A stretch of 6,543 nucleotides of DNA, taken from Rhodospirillaceae bacterium (lineage in GTDB: Bacteria; Pseudomonadota; Alphaproteobacteria; SP197). A program made the translations under genes and the position numbers. Numbering within the stretch: the stretch's first letter is position 1; each line of letters opens with the position of its first letter. The notes beneath the pieces are model-generated. The model was given only the letters and a program-made list of their open reading frames with translations. It was not told the DNA's origin and did not search any database. The DNA lies in assembly GCA_018700655.1 (NCBI GenBank), contig JABIUG010000478.1:1-6543 (forward strand), in the 5' to 3' direction. Positions 6,335 through 6,543 of this stretch are shown one piece after another.

Positions 6335-6543
6335 CTAAGTTAGGGTCCGGCGGTTGTGGTCGCCCTGCTGGGCTGACCGGAGCGTAGCGTAGGTCAGACC
6401 TGCAGGGCGCGGCAAGATGGCTTGGGGAGCCGGTGGTTTGTAGCCCAGCGAGCTGTGCGGCCTGACGGTGTTGTAGTGTTGCCGCCAGCGTTCGATCAAC
6501 ACCTTGGCTTCGTGCAACGTGGTGAAGGTCTCGCCGTTGAGCA
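6335..6543 (-). CDS. IS3-family transposase, C-terminal fragment (partial at window edge)
   Basis: This is the end of the rve-type (DDE) integrase domain of an IS3-family transposase (the orfB product), which cuts and joins the element's ends. The visible frame reads LNGETFTTLHEAKVLIERWR and then HYNTVRPHSSLGYKPPAP, a motif highly characteristic of IS3-family transposase C-termini, and ends at TAG 6335-6337. The frame stays open to the window edge, so the start and the catalytic DDE residues lie beyond 6543. A TTG at 6515-6517 is internal and not a start. The last part of the tail, after PPAPQAIL, is encoded over a long imperfect hairpin. Copy integrity cannot be judged. Confidence 0.88.
   Translation of the reverse strand, partial: LNGETFTTLHEAKVLIERWRQHYNTVRPHSSLGYKPPAPQAILPRPAGLTYATLRSAQQGDHNRRTLT
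6361..6409. repeat. Long imperfect hairpin inside the IS end
   Basis: CGCCCTGCTGGGCTGACC (6361-6378) pairs with 6392-6409 at 16 of 18 positions around a 13-nt loop that itself contains GCGTAGCGTA. It overlaps the transposase C-terminal codons, about 50 bp from the IS end. It may act as a transcription barrier protecting the element from outside transcription, or be a folding by-product. Confidence 0.55.

Larger units (their letters stand above)
6306..6543. mobile_element. IS3-family insertion sequence, one end and part of the transposase
   Basis: A terminal region followed inward by the 3' end of an IS3-family transposase runs to the window edge. The outer end is probably TGGCCTGCCCCGATGAGG starting near 6306, which begins with TG as IS3-family ends do; a start at TGAGG (6319) is the alternative. 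A near-palindrome GGTGGTCCACC lies at 6322-6332. Only one end is in the window, so the terminal repeat pair and the target duplication cannot be verified. Confidence 0.8.

Noticed and set aside
6335..6517. Separate 60-residue gene starting at TTG 6517
   Set aside because: The frame is open to the window edge and continues transposase sequence, so this is only the C-terminus of a larger gene.

Overview
This GC-rich window carries protein families typical of an alphaproteobacterium, perhaps a Rhodospirillales-like denitrifier or facultative anaerobe. That placement rests on recognised protein families and codon usage, not on a search. No rRNA, tRNA or CRISPR is visible.

Layout. Positions 35-490 (minus) hold an O6-methylguanine-DNA methyltransferase (ogt) broken by an in-frame TAA. 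It lies 7 nt behind a thiamine-diphosphate enzyme of the acetolactate synthase/benzoylformate decarboxylase superfamily (498-2177, minus). A divergent intergenic region of about 200 bp separates that gene from a long-form ureohydrolase (2376-3560, plus). The ureohydrolase looks like the nickel-dependent guanidine hydrolase (GdmH) subgroup and has an unusual His-rich insertion. It converges, with a 12-nt gap, on a DoeB-like zinc deacylase of the succinylglutamate desuccinylase/aspartoacylase family (3573-4622, minus). Next comes nnrS (4751-5904, minus), a heme-copper membrane protein of nitric oxide metabolism, split by a one-base frameshift in a run of four C.

Divergent from nnrS are a 55-residue single-span membrane protein (6087-6254, plus) and the first codons of another gene (from 6267). 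That gene looks like a heme-copper oxidase subunit II and is cut after about 13 codons by an IS3-family insertion sequence, which runs off the right edge with its transposase on the minus strand. A candidate FNR/NnrR-type box sits between nnrS and the small gene.

How the genes fit together. The left and middle part looks like a nitrogen/guanidino-compound catabolic neighbourhood: a C-N hydrolase releasing urea or ammonia, an amide deacylase, and a ThDP enzyme acting on a 2-oxo acid. The right part looks like a nitric oxide/respiratory locus. Three genes are broken in different ways (nonsense codon, frameshift, IS insertion), so the region is either decaying or partly affected by sequence error; the IS insertion is certainly real.
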